The notes under the pieces are model-generated. The model made no database searches. It saw only the letters and a program-made list of their open reading frames with translations, and was not told the DNA's origin. Shown here piece after piece: positions 16,991 to 25,642 of a stretch of DNA of 62,806 nt (position 1 is its first letter; every line of letters starts with the position of its first letter). Source of the DNA: Sinosporangium album (GTDB taxonomy: Bacteria > Actinomycetota > Actinomycetes > Streptosporangiales > Streptosporangiaceae). The DNA is taken from assembly GCF_900100605.1 (NCBI RefSeq), contig NZ_FNCN01000035.1:1-62806 (forward strand), written 5' to 3'. A program made the position numbers and the translations under genes.

Positions 16991-19738
16991 TCACGTCACC
17001 GACGAATAGGCGACGACCCCCCGCTTCAGCGCGTCGACCGCCTTGTCGGCGGTCTGCCTGACCTTGCTCCCCTGCGGCGCGGCCGTCGAGACCTGCCCCA
17101 GCAGGTCGATCAGCTGCTTGGTCCACCGCACGAAGTCGCCCGCGGCCAGCTCGGTGCCGTTGACGCCGTCGGTGAGCACCGCGTCCAGGGAATGCCCCTT
17201 GGCCCACCGGAACGACGCCCAGGCGAAGCCCAGGTCGGGCTCGCGGATGAACGCCAGCCCGTGGTCGCGCTCGATGCTCTCCAGGTCGGCCCACAGGCGC
17301 ACCATGTGGGTGAGGGCTTCGGCGCAGGTCCCCACCGGGATCTTCGGCCTGCGGGCCTCATCCGCCTGCCGCGACTCGAACACCAGGGCCGACACGCAGG
17401 CGGCCAGCTCCGCCGGGTCCAGGGACTCCCAGAGCCCTCCGCGCAGGCACTCGGCGGTGAGCAGGTCGAGCTCGGTGTAGAGGCGTCCGAGCCGCCTGCC
17501 CTCTGCGGTGACGGTCTCGCCGTCGAGGTAGCCGAGCTGGTCGAGGACCCCGCACACCCGGTCGAAGGTGCGGGCGATGACGTGCGAGCGGCTCTCCACC
17601 CGGCGGCGCAGCCCCTCGGTCTCGCGCAGCAGCTTGTGGTAGCGCTCGGCCCAGCGGGCGTGCTCCTCCCGGTCCGAGCAGCCGTGGCACGGGTGCTGCC
17701 TGATCGCCCGCCGCAGATCGTTGACCTCGTCGTCCTCGACGGCGTGGTCGCGCACCCGCGGCGGCTTGCCGAGGTCACGGTCACCGATCTTGGCGTTGAG
17801 GGTGGACACGAGGTCGGCGCGCTCCTTGGGGCTGCGCGAGTTGAAGTTCTTGGGGATGCGCAGGCTGTCGATCGGCTCGACCGGCACCGGGAAGTCCGCC
17901 GGGGACAGCTTCTTGACCTGCCTGCCGATGGTCAGCACCAGCGGCGAGGGGCCTTCGGCGTTCCTCGGGTTGCGGCCCGGGTCGAGCACCACGGCCAGGC
18001 CGGCGCGGCGACCGCCGGGGATGCGGATCACGTCGCCCGGCTTGAGCGCCTCCAGGGACCGGATCGCCTCCAGCCTGCGGGCCGCGCCGCGCCGGCGCGA
18101 CAGCTCCGACTCGCGGTCGGACAGGCGGCGGCGCAGCGTGGAGTACTCCTCGAAGTCGCCGAGGTGGCAGGTCATCGCCTCCAGGTAGCCCGACAGGGCG
18201 TCCTCGGCCTTGCGGACCTGCCGCGCGATGCCGACCACGGCCCGGTCGGCCTGGAACTGCGCGAACGACGACTCCAGCAGGGTGCGGGCGCGTTCGCGGC
18301 CGACCTGGCCGACGAGGTTGACCGCCATGTTGTACGACGGGCGGAAGCTGGACCGCAGCGGATAGGTGCGGGTGCCGGCCAGGCCGCCCACCGACACCGG
18401 GTCCATGCCCGGCTGCCAGATGACCACCGCGTGGCCCTCGACGTCGATGCCGCGCCGCCCCGCGCGGCCGGTGAGCTGGGTGTACTCGCCGGGGGTGAGG
18501 TCGGCGTGGGTCTCGCCGTTCCACTTGTCGAGTTTCTCGATGACCACGGACCTGGCGGGCATGTTGATGCCGAGCGCGAGGGTCTCGGTGGCGAACACCG
18601 CCTTGACCAGGCCGCGGGTGAACAGCTCCTCGACGACCTCTTTGAAGGTCGGCAGCATGCCGGCGTGGTGGGCTGCCAGGCCCCGCTCCAGGCAGTCGCG
18701 CCACTCCAGGAAGCCGAGGACGGCGAGGTCCTCGTCGGGCAGGTGCGCCGTACGCTCGTCGACGATCTGGCGGATCTCGTGGCGCTCCTGCTCGTCGGTG
18801 AGGCGGATGCCGGCGTAGAGGCACTGCATGACGGCCGCGTCGCAGCCGGCGCGGGAGAAGATGAACGTGATCGCGGGCAGCAGCCCCTCGGCGTCGAGGC
18901 GCTCGATGACGGCGGCGCGGTCCGGCGGCCTCGGACGGGCCGGGCGGCTGAACCCCCGGCGGCCTTTCGGGGCCGCGAAGCGCTCCTGGTCGCGGGTGGC
19001 GCGCAGCAGCGAGATGTTGAGCCGGGGCCTGCCGTTGCGCGGGTCGCCTTCCTGCTCGTCGAGGGAGAACAGGTCGTAGAGCCGGCTGCCGACCAGCATG
19101 TGCTGCCACAGCGGCACCGGCCTGTGCTCGTCGACGATGACGGTGGTGTCGCCCCTGACCTCGCCCAGCCACTCGCCGAACTCCTCGGCGTTGCTGACGG
19201 TGGCCGACAGGGCGGCCAGCCGTACCGAGTCCGGCACGTGGATGATGACCTCTTCCCAGACGGCGCCGCGGAACCGGTCGGCGAGGTAGTGGACCTCGTC
19301 CATGACCACGAAGCCGAGCCCGTCGAGGGTGGACGAGCCCGCGTAGAGCATGTTGCGCAGCACCTCGGTGGTCATCACCACGATGGGCGCGTCGCCGTTG
19401 ACGCTGTTGTCGCCGGTGAGCAGGCCGACCTTGGCGGCGCCGTAGCGGCGCACCAGGTCGTTGTACTTCTGGTTGGAGAGCGCCTTGATCGGGGTGGTGT
19501 AGAAGCATTTGCGCCCCTCGGCGAGGCCGAGGTGGACGGCGAACTCCCCCACCACGGTCTTGCCCGAGCCCGTCGGCGCCGCCACCAGCACCCCGTCCCC
19601 CGCCTCCAGCGCGCGGCACGCGTCGAGCTGGAACTCGTCGAGGTCGAAGTCGTAGAGTCCGCGAAAGGCACGGAGGGCGGGCCCGTCACCGGCGTGCATT
19701 TCCTGGAAGGCCGCATACCGCTCCGCTGGAGTTGTCAT
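16991..19738 (-). CDS. helY: HelY-type DEAD/DEVH-box (Ski2/Mtr4-like) RNA helicase
   Basis: A 915-residue superfamily 2 helicase. Walker A is APTGSGKT at residues 54-61 and the Walker B box is DEVH at about 147-150. The helicase C-terminal domain carries QLTGRAGRRGIDVEG. A long C-terminal region includes RPSYNMAVNLV, as in Ski2-like enzymes. It probably acts in RNA processing or decay. The ATG at 19738 is preceded by TAGGCT at 6 bases and has no Shine-Dalgarno, so the message is probably leaderless. It lies downstream of tatC/tatA/pafC/pafB as in Mycobacterium, here with a lipid-kinase gene interposed. Confidence 0.9.
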   Translation of the reverse strand: MTTPAERYAAFQEMHAGDGPALRAFRGLYDFDLDEFQLDACRALEAGDGVLVAAPTGSGKTVVGEFAVHLGLAEGRKCFYTTPIKALSNQKYNDLVRRYGAAKVGLLTGDNSVNGDAPIVVMTTEVLRNMLYAGSSTLDGLGFVVMDEVHYLADRFRGAVWEEVIIHVPDSVRLAALSATVSNAEEFGEWLGEVRGDTTVIVDEHRPVPLWQHMLVGSRLYDLFSLDEQEGDPRNGRPRLNISLLRATRDQERFAAPKGRRGFSRPARPRPPDRAAVIERLDAEGLLPAITFIFSRAGCDAAVMQCLYAGIRLTDEQERHEIRQIVDERTAHLPDEDLAVLGFLEWRDCLERGLAAHHAGMLPTFKEVVEELFTRGLVKAVFATETLALGINMPARSVVIEKLDKWNGETHADLTPGEYTQLTGRAGRRGIDVEGHAVVIWQPGMDPVSVGGLAGTRTYPLRSSFRPSYNMAVNLVGQVGRERARTLLESSFAQFQADRAVVGIARQVRKAEDALSGYLEAMTCHLGDFEEYSTLRRRLSDRESELSRRRGAARRLEAIRSLEALKPGDVIRIPGGRRAGLAVVLDPGRNPRNAEGPSPLVLTIGRQVKKLSPADFPVPVEPIDSLRIPKNFNSRSPKERADLVSTLNAKIGDRDLGKPPRVRDHAVEDDEVNDLRRAIRQHPCHGCSDREEHARWAERYHKLLRETEGLRRRVESRSHVIARTFDRVCGVLDQLGYLDGETVTAEGRRLGRLYTELDLLTAECLRGGLWESLDPAELAACVSALVFESRQADEARRPKIPVGTCAEALTHMVRLWADLESIERDHGLAFIREPDLGFAWASFRWAKGHSLDAVLTDGVNGTELAAGDFVRWTKQLIDLLGQVSTAAPQGSKVRQTADKAVDALKRGVVAYSSVT

Positions 19739-19845
19739 AACGCCAGCCTACCGATATGACCATTCCGGTCGGTCCGATCGGGCCCGATCTTCACCGTACG
19801 GTAAAGCCCCCGCTCCGCGGCCGATCCGGCCCCCGGGAGCGGCGG

Positions 19846-20748
19846 TCAGCCGGGGCAGATCACCCGCAGGGCCCCCGGCTCCACCCGGCAGGTCACCGGG
19901 GCGGGGCCGACGCGTTCCCCGTCGGCGTAGACGATCACGCCCGGGGCGTCCAGGACCGCCTCCCGGACCCGGTGTACGGCGACCGCCGGATGGGCGAGGT
20001 GGGTGCCCCGGTAGACGCGGGGGAAGGTCTTCAGCAGTTCGCCGCGGGAGACCGCACCGACCACCACGACGTCGAGGAGCCCGTCGTCGGGGCGGGCGTG
20101 GGGCGAGATCCGCATGCCGGCGCCGTAGGAGCCGGTGTTGGCGACCGCGACCAGCACGGCCTCCTGCTCGACGCGTTCGCCGTCGAGCACCATCGTGAAG
20201 GGGATCGGGCGGAACGAGCGCAACTCCTGGCCGAGGGCGCGGAGATACCTGGCCGTGCCGGGCGGCCAGGTGAGGCCGTTGGCGCGTTCGTTGACGCGCG
20301 AGTCGAACCCGCAGGCCACCACCCCGGCGAACCAGGTGCCGGGGCCGACCCTGGCCGCGTCCACCCGCCTGGCGCGGCCGGCGAGCACGATGCTCGCCGC
20401 CCGCAGGAGGGAGGCGCCGCCGTCGCCGAGGCGGGGCAGGGGCAGGCCGAGGGCGGCGGCGAAGTCGTTGCCGGTGCCGGCGGGGATGACGCCGAGGGGG
20501 ACGCCGGTGCCGGCGACGGCCTGGACGGCCAGGTGGACCATGCCGTCGCCGCCGAAGGCGACGAGCGCGTCGGGTCGGGCGGCTGCGGCCGTACGGGCCC
20601 GTTGGAGGGTGTCGGCGGCGGAGCGCCCGACGATCAGGGAGACCTGGAGGCCGCCGCGGCGGAGCCGTTCGACGACGCGTCCGACGTGGCGCCGGGTGCG
20701 CCCGCCCCTGGCCGCGGGGTTGACCAGCAGGGCGATCTCACCGGTAAT
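19846..20748 (-). CDS. Diacylglycerol-kinase-family lipid kinase (YegS/Rv2252 type) with probable ATT start
   Basis: About 300 residues. The N-terminal LLVNPAARGG and the catalytic GGDGMVH (residues ~67-73) define the DAGK catalytic domain; GVIPAGTGNDFAAALG is the second conserved motif. It would phosphorylate a lipid at the membrane. No ATG, GTG or TTG exists in frame between the tatC stop (TAG at 20752-20754) and the GGDGM methionine, which is too late. An ATT at 20748 lies 7 bases after a GGGGAG ribosome-binding site and gives the expected N-terminus, so ATT is the likely start. CTG codons a few residues in are the only alternatives. Confidence 0.85.
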   Translation of the reverse strand: MTGEIALLVNPAARGGRTRRHVGRVVERLRRGGLQVSLIVGRSAADTLQRARTAAAARPDALVAFGGDGMVHLAVQAVAGTGVPLGVIPAGTGNDFAAALGLPLPRLGDGGASLLRAASIVLAGRARRVDAARVGPGTWFAGVVACGFDSRVNERANGLTWPPGTARYLRALGQELRSFRPIPFTMVLDGERVEQEAVLVAVANTGSYGAGMRISPHARPDDGLLDVVVVGAVSRGELLKTFPRVYRGTHLAHPAVAVHRVREAVLDAPGVIVYADGERVGPAPVTCRVEPGALRVICPG

Positions 20749-20751
20749 GGG

Positions 20752-21627
20752 CTATCTCCCCGACGTGGGCGGGTCGGAGGTCTCCTGGTCGAAAGGCCTG
20801 TCCTCGTCGGCGAGCTCGGACGCCTCGTCGTCGGACAGGTTCGAGTAGTCCTCTCCCGCCGGGAGTCTGCGCTCCCGCAGGTACATGATCAGCTCGGCCA
20901 GGCCGAACAGCGCCACCATGGGGACCGCCAGCGCGATCATCGCGATGGGGTCGCTGCCGGGGGTCGCGACGGCCCCGAAGACGAACATCGCGAAGATGAT
21001 CATGCGCCGGTGCTTCTTCACCGTGGCCTGCTTGAGCACCCCGATGAGGTTGAGGAAGACCATCAGCAGCGGAAGCTCGAACGAGACACCGAACACGATC
21101 AGCATGACCAGGGCGTAGTCGAGGTACTCGGTCGGCTCCATCAGCGTGGCGGAGTTGGCCGGCACGAAGGAGAGGAGCAGCGCCAGGCCCTTGTCGAGGA
21201 CGAAGTAGGCGAGGGCCGCGCCGGCCGCGAACAGCGGGACGGCGATGGCCAGGAAGCTGATCGTGTATTTCCGCTCGTTGCGGTAGAGCCCCGGCGTGAC
21301 GAAGGCCCAGACCTGGTAGAGCCAGAACGGCGACGAGACCACCAGGCCGAAGATCGCCGCGACCTTGAGCGCGACGAAGAACGGGGCGAACACGCCCCTG
21401 TTGGCGAAACAGGACCCAAGCTCGTTCGCGTTGGGCAGGCTGCAGTAAGGCTCAGATAGAAGTGCCCAAATGGGGTCGTACAGCGTGAACCCCACGATGG
21501 TGCCCACCACGACGGCGAGAATGGCGAGCACAAGGCGCGTGCGCAGCTCACGAAGATGCTCGATGAGCGGCATGCGTCCTTCGGAATCGGCTTTCTCTGA
21601 TGACTTGGACCGCTTGAGCAGCGCCAT
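20752..21627 (-). CDS. tatC: Sec-independent protein translocase subunit TatC
   Basis: A 291-residue inner-membrane protein with six predicted transmembrane segments, the receptor of the twin-arginine export pathway. The N-terminal MPLIEHLRELRTRLV is the canonical TatC cytosolic motif, and FELPLLMVFLNLIG and ATPGSDPIAMIALAVP are typical. It has an acidic C-terminal tail. It lies downstream of tatA, and its TAG stop is followed, after one codon in the same frame, by the probable ATT start of the lipid kinase. Confidence 0.95.
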   Translation of the reverse strand: MALLKRSKSSEKADSEGRMPLIEHLRELRTRLVLAILAVVVGTIVGFTLYDPIWALLSEPYCSLPNANELGSCFANRGVFAPFFVALKVAAIFGLVVSSPFWLYQVWAFVTPGLYRNERKYTISFLAIAVPLFAAGAALAYFVLDKGLALLLSFVPANSATLMEPTEYLDYALVMLIVFGVSFELPLLMVFLNLIGVLKQATVKKHRRMIIFAMFVFGAVATPGSDPIAMIALAVPMVALFGLAELIMYLRERRLPAGEDYSNLSDDEASELADEDRPFDQETSDPPTSGR

Positions 21628-21676
21628 CGGTGTCCTGGTTCGGCGAGTCGGGCTGGGGGCGGAGAGGGGGCGCGGC

Positions 21677-21988
21677 CTAGCCGCGGTTCACGTCGTGCGG
21701 CGCGGGCGTGCTCTGGGCGGCGCGAAGCCTCGCGTTCTCCTCCTCGAGCTTGCGGATGCGGTCGCCCTCGGTGAGCACCTGGCCGGTGAGCGGCGCCGAC
21801 TCCGAGGCGGGCTGGGCGGTCTGGGGCTTGGGGGACGAGTCGTCGTCGTCGCGCAGCTTGGTGGTCTCCGACTTGAAGATGCGCAGCGAACGGCCGATGG
21901 CGCGGGCGGTGTCAGGCAGCCTCTTGGCCCCGAACAGCAGCACGATGATGAGCCCGATGATGATGAGTTCGGTGGGTCCTACAGGCAT
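21677..21988 (-). CDS. tatA: Sec-independent protein translocase subunit TatA
   Basis: A 103-residue protein with one N-terminal transmembrane helix ([21 protein letters not shown]) carrying the FGAKRLPD hinge, an amphipathic helix ([14 protein letters not shown]) and a polar tail with a short coiled-coil segment ([15 protein letters not shown]). It oligomerises to form the Tat pore with TatC. The ATG at 21988 has an AAGGAAAG ribosome-binding site. It is the first of the tatA-tatC pair. Confidence 0.93.
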   Translation of the reverse strand: MPVGPTELIIIGLIIVLLFGAKRLPDTARAIGRSLRIFKSETTKLRDDDDSSPKPQTAQPASESAPLTGQVLTEGDRIRKLEEENARLRAAQSTPAPHDVNRG

Positions 21989-22054
21989 GATCTTTCCTTC
22001 GTCCGAGCGGCATGCAGGTCTCAGAGCCGATGGTACGCGCCCAGGCGAGCAGAC

Positions 22055-22237
22055 TCATCCGTCCGTGGGGTGGTTCGCACCGATCTTTTCCCTGAGAAGA
22101 GCCTGCCTGGGGGCGAGGAGGGCGCGGGACCGCTCGATTTCCTTGGCGAGACCGCGCGCCGCGAGCGCGACCCGGACCGCCGGGACGGCGATCACTGCGA
22201 GTCCCACAAGGCCGGCCGCCACGAGAATCCACGTCAT
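22055..22237 (-). CDS. Small (60-aa) membrane-anchored hypothetical protein
   Basis: A 60-residue protein with one N-terminal transmembrane helix (WILVAAGLVGLAVIAVPAVRVALAA is the hydrophobic stretch, residues ~3-27) followed by a charged helix (LAKEIERSRALL). It lies 11 bases after pafC and before tatA in the same direction. Small proteins of this kind are often found at this position in actinobacteria. No function is known. Confidence 0.6.
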   Translation of the reverse strand: MTWILVAAGLVGLAVIAVPAVRVALAARGLAKEIERSRALLAPRQALLREKIGANHPTDG

Positions 22238-22248
22238 GGCGCCCGACC

Positions 22249-23226
22249 CTACCGCTGCCCGGCCTCCTCGTAGTGCGCCAGGGCGAGCGCCGCCCGGTCC
22301 CGCGCCATGGCGGCGAGGCGGGCGGGCGCGATGATGCGGCCCGTCTCGCCGAGGCGCAGCGCCAGCCGCAGCAGCCAGTCCGTGTCCCGGGCGCGCAGCG
22401 CCACCCGCAGGCGGCCCTCGCCGAGCTCCTCGACGCTCTCACACGGGTAGTACTCCGCGACCCAGCGCCCCGCCGGGGCCAGCTCCAGCTCCGCCAGCTC
22501 ATCGGTCGGCGACGGCTTGAACACCCCGTCGGTGACATCGGTCGGCTCGGCCCCCTCCGGAGGGGCCGCCGCCACGTCCAACGCCTCGACGTGCTGGATG
22601 CGGTCCAACCGGAACAGCCGTACGGCCTCGGCCCGATAGCACCACCCCGACAGATACGACCGGCCGTCCACCACCGCGATCCGCAGCGGATCGACCTCGC
22701 GGCTCGTCACCTCGTCGCGCCCCGGGGCGTAGTAGCGCAGCGACAGCCGCCTGCCGCGCCGCAGCGCGTCGTTCACCGTGGCCAAGGCGTCCGGGGCGAC
22801 GTCCATCTCCACCGCCACCTGGCTGCTCACCGCCGCGGCGCCCTCGCCCGCGGCGCGCTCCAGCTTCGCGATCACCCGGGTGAGCGCGTCGCGCTGCCCG
22901 CCCTCCGGCGACTCGCCGAGCGGCAGCTCGTTCAGCAGCCGCAGCGCCACGAGCAGGGCGCTCGCCTCGTCTATGCCGAGCCGCAGCGGCCTCGCGATCG
23001 TCTCGGCGTTGTCGATCAGGATCTCGCCGCCGTCCCACGACACGTCGATCAGGTCGCCCGGCGTGTGCCCCGGCAGCCCGCACATCCAGACGAGCTGGAG
23101 ATCGTCGATGAGCTGCTTCTCGCTGAGCCCGAACACCTCGGCCACCTCGTCCACCCGCGCCCCCTGATGCGACATCAGGTACGGCACGAGCGCGAGCAGC
23201 CTGGGCAATCTGTCAGCTGTGCTCAT
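22249..23226 (-). CDS. pafC: WYL-domain transcriptional regulator PafC
   Basis: A 325-residue regulator with an N-terminal winged-helix region (LPRLLALVPYLMSHQGARVDE) and a central WYL domain (LRYYAPGRDEVTSREVDPLRI with DGRSYLSGWCYRAEAVR), followed by a WCX domain. Together with PafB it forms a heterodimeric activator of DNA-damage genes in mycobacteria. It follows pafB by 61 bases on the same strand. The ATG at 23226 is preceded by GGTGAGC. Confidence 0.88.
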   Translation of the reverse strand: MSTADRLPRLLALVPYLMSHQGARVDEVAEVFGLSEKQLIDDLQLVWMCGLPGHTPGDLIDVSWDGGEILIDNAETIARPLRLGIDEASALLVALRLLNELPLGESPEGGQRDALTRVIAKLERAAGEGAAAVSSQVAVEMDVAPDALATVNDALRRGRRLSLRYYAPGRDEVTSREVDPLRIAVVDGRSYLSGWCYRAEAVRLFRLDRIQHVEALDVAAAPPEGAEPTDVTDGVFKPSPTDELAELELAPAGRWVAEYYPCESVEELGEGRLRVALRARDTDWLLRLALRLGETGRIIAPARLAAMARDRAALALAHYEEAGQR

Positions 23227-23287
23227 GGTCGCTCACCACTCCTCATTCGCTACGCGGCCGGCCTCGTCCCTCAACCGCCCACTCCGC

Positions 23288-24286
23288 TCACTGCGTCGGG
23301 CTCGCTCCAAACTCATGGTCACTCCCTTGCGCGTTGGCTTCGTGGGCGCCCTTGAGGACGGCGATGACGGCGTCGCGGGCGTCGGGCGGGGTGAGGACGC
23401 GGACGTCGGGGCCGAGGCTCGCCATCCAGGCGGCCAGGCGGCCCGTGTCGACGAAGGCGAGGTCGGCCTCGTCCCAGTCGCCGCCCTCGCGGACGGCCCG
23501 GGCGAGCTGGCGCAGGCCCTGGCAGGCGCCCCTGCGCACGGCGACCGTGGCGAGGCGCTCGGCCTGGCGCTCCTCCCACGGGCTGACCAGGGCTCGCAGG
23601 TCGACGCCCTCGGGCACCCGGACGACGCCGGGGCGACCCACGGTGGCGACCTCGCCGATGATGCGGCTGAGGCGGAACACCCGCTGCGCGGCCCGGTCGC
23701 GGTCGTGCCCGACGAGATACCACTTGCCACGGCGGGAGACGACGCCCCAGGGCTCGACGGTGCGGGTCGCCGCGGAGGGGCCGGCGGCCACGCGGTAGCC
23801 GAAGCGGACGGCCCGGCGGTCGCGGACCGCCTCCCACAGGGCGGGGAAGGACGGGTCGCGGGTGTCGACGCGGAGTTCGAGGGCTCCCCCGCCGAGGGCG
23901 GGCTCGTCGGCGGCGACCCCGCCGGCCCGCAGTTTGAGCAGCGCGCCGCTGGCTGCCTCGGCCAGGCTGGCCCGCTGCCACACCCGGGCGGCCAGGCCCA
24001 GCACCGCGGCCTCGTCGGGCTCCAGCGTGATCTCGGGCAGCTCGTAGGCCTCGGGGGCGATGCGGTAGCCCGGCTCGTCCTCCCATGCGTCGCGATGGAC
24101 CTCGATGGGGATGCCGATCTCGCGCAGCTCGTTCTTGTCGCGCTCGAACATGCGCTGGAAAGCCTCGTCGCTGTCCCTGTCGTAGCCGGGCACCGCCTGG
24201 CGGATCTGCTCGGCCGGCAGCGGCCTGCGGGTGGCGAGCAGGCAGATGACGAGGTTGAGCAACCGCTCGGTCTTGCGGCGCGACAT
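23288..24286 (-). CDS. pafB: WYL-domain transcriptional regulator PafB
   Basis: A 332-residue regulator. The N-terminal DNA-binding segment is RKTERLLNLVICLLATRRPL, and the WYL domain core is GVVSRRGKWYLVGHDRDRAAQRVFRLSRI. A C-terminal WCX domain follows. PafB works with PafC; in mycobacteria it controls the LexA/RecA-independent DNA-damage response and was named for its link to pafA. Here pafA is 15 kb away because other genes intervene. The ATG at 24286 has an AAGGAGGT ribosome-binding site. A DUF3866 gene is transcribed divergently. Confidence 0.88.
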   Translation of the reverse strand: MSRRKTERLLNLVICLLATRRPLPAEQIRQAVPGYDRDSDEAFQRMFERDKNELREIGIPIEVHRDAWEDEPGYRIAPEAYELPEITLEPDEAAVLGLAARVWQRASLAEAASGALLKLRAGGVAADEPALGGGALELRVDTRDPSFPALWEAVRDRRAVRFGYRVAAGPSAATRTVEPWGVVSRRGKWYLVGHDRDRAAQRVFRLSRIIGEVATVGRPGVVRVPEGVDLRALVSPWEERQAERLATVAVRRGACQGLRQLARAVREGGDWDEADLAFVDTGRLAAWMASLGPDVRVLTPPDARDAVIAVLKGAHEANAQGSDHEFGASPTQ

Positions 24287-24387
24287 CCGGGCCTACCTCC
24301 TTGTGCTGTCGGACGCGCCGCTCCCCGGCGGGCCCGCCTCGCGATTTCCTCCGTGGGGATCGGCGGAGGAACGCTACCCTTCCCCAC

Positions 24388-25455
24388 GTGATCAGATGGC
24401 GCAAGGGAACGGTCGAACGGGTCCGGCGCGAGTGGCCGGGCGCGATGGAACTGGACGTCGCCCTCCAGGAGGGCGGATGCCGGGCACTGGCCTATCCGCC
24501 GCTGGTGGGACGCCCGGAACCGGGCGACGAGGTGCTCCTCAACACCACCGCCTTGGCGATGGGTCTCGGCACCGGAGGGTATGCCATGGTGGTGGCCATC
24601 CCCGGCCGGCTGCCCGAAGATCCGATCGGCCCCGGGCACCTCGTGAAAGCACGTTACACCCCATTGCAGGCAACCGTGCTCGGAGCGGACGAGCAGGGTT
24701 CGCCCCATCACGAGACGCTGCGCGAGGCGGACACGCTCACCGGGATGCCGGTGGTGGTCGCCGATCTCCACTCGGCGGTGCCGGCGATCCTGGCGGGGCT
24801 GCTCGCGGCGCGCCCCGGCACCCGGACGGCCTATGTGATGCCCGACGGCGGCGCGCTGCCCGCGTGGTTCTCGATGTCGGCCGCGGCGCTGCGCGACGCG
24901 GGGTGGCTGTGCGGCACGGTGACGACCGGGCAGGCGTTCGGCGGCGACCTGGAGACCGTCACCCTGCACACGGGGCTGCTGGCGGCCAGGCACGTGCTCG
25001 GGGCCGATGTCGCGATCGTGGCGCAGGGGCCGGGCAACCTCGGCACCGGCACCCGGTGGGGGTTCTCGGGGGTGTCGGCGGGCGAGGCGGTCAACGCCGT
25101 GTCGGTGCTCGGCGGGCGCCCCGTGGCCTCCCTGCGGGTCAGCGAGGGAGATCAGCGTGAGCGGCACGTCGGGGTCTCGCACCATTCGCTGACCGCCTAC
25201 GGGCGGGTCGCCCTGGCCCGGGCGCAGGTGGTGGTGCCGCTGCTGCCCGGCGCGTTCGGCGCCCGCCTGCGGGCGCAGGCCGCCGCCCTGGGCGAGCGGC
25301 ACGAGCTCGTCGAGGTCGGCGTGGAGGGCCTGGAGGAGGCGCTGGCCGCCTCTCCCGTGCGGCTGTCCACGATGGGCCGCGGGATGGACAAGGACGCCGC
25401 GGCGTTCCTCACGGCCGCGGCGGCGGGCAGGCACGCGGCGTCGCTGCTCGCCTGA
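24388..25455 (+). CDS. DUF3866-family protein
   Basis: A 355-residue soluble protein of a conserved actinobacterial family with unknown function. Recognisable parts are LLNTTALAMGLGTGGYA near residues 50-65, KARYTPLQATVLGADEQ, and the C-terminal HHSLTAYGRVALARAQVVVPL. The GTG at 24388 has no Shine-Dalgarno, and TACCCT lies 7 bases upstream, so it is probably leaderless. It is divergent from pafB, a common pairing, which suggests a role near proteasome or DNA-damage functions; that is inference from position only. Confidence 0.75.
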   Translation: MIRWRKGTVERVRREWPGAMELDVALQEGGCRALAYPPLVGRPEPGDEVLLNTTALAMGLGTGGYAMVVAIPGRLPEDPIGPGHLVKARYTPLQATVLGADEQGSPHHETLREADTLTGMPVVVADLHSAVPAILAGLLAARPGTRTAYVMPDGGALPAWFSMSAAALRDAGWLCGTVTTGQAFGGDLETVTLHTGLLAARHVLGADVAIVAQGPGNLGTGTRWGFSGVSAGEAVNAVSVLGGRPVASLRVSEGDQRERHVGVSHHSLTAYGRVALARAQVVVPLLPGAFGARLRAQAAALGERHELVEVGVEGLEEALAASPVRLSTMGRGMDKDAAAFLTAAAAGRHAASLLA

Positions 25456-25511
25456 GCCCCCGGCGAGCCCCCACCGGCTCCCTTGGGGCCCCCGGCAGGC
25501 CCTCTGAGCGG

Positions 25512-25595
25512 CGTGGGATGAGCGCTGCGGGCCGATGGCGCGGGATGAGCGCGGGATGAGCGCGGAATAAGCGCCGCGGGCGGATGAGCGCCGTG
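25512..25595. repeat. Degenerate GGGATGAGCGC repeats
   Basis: Several near-copies of a 10-12-base unit (GGGATGAGCGC and variants) in the gap between the convergent DUF3866 and hyuB genes. No gene is encoded. Confidence 0.6.
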
Positions 25596-25600
25596 GGGAG

Positions 25601-25641
25601 CCCCCCGGGGGCCGCCCCGCCACAGTGCGGCCCCCGGGGGG
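25601..25641. terminator. Bidirectional terminator, 15-bp stem
   Basis: CCCCCCGGGGGCCGC, an 11-base loop, then its exact complement. It lies directly after the hyuB stop and downstream of DUF3866, so it can end both messages. Confidence 0.75.
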
Positions 25642-25642
25642 G

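Noticed and set aside
17192-19759. 855-codon ORF on the plus strand opposite helY
   Set aside because: Shadow of helY caused by high GC at third positions; Val/Gly/Arg/Glu-rich without any domain.
19846-20541. Lipid kinase starting at the ATG of GGDGM
   Set aside because: Would remove the conserved N-terminal LLVNPAARGG and part of the catalytic motif.
19756-21459. 567-codon plus-strand ORF opposite the lipid kinase and tatC
   Set aside because: Antisense to two clearly recognised genes and of biased composition.
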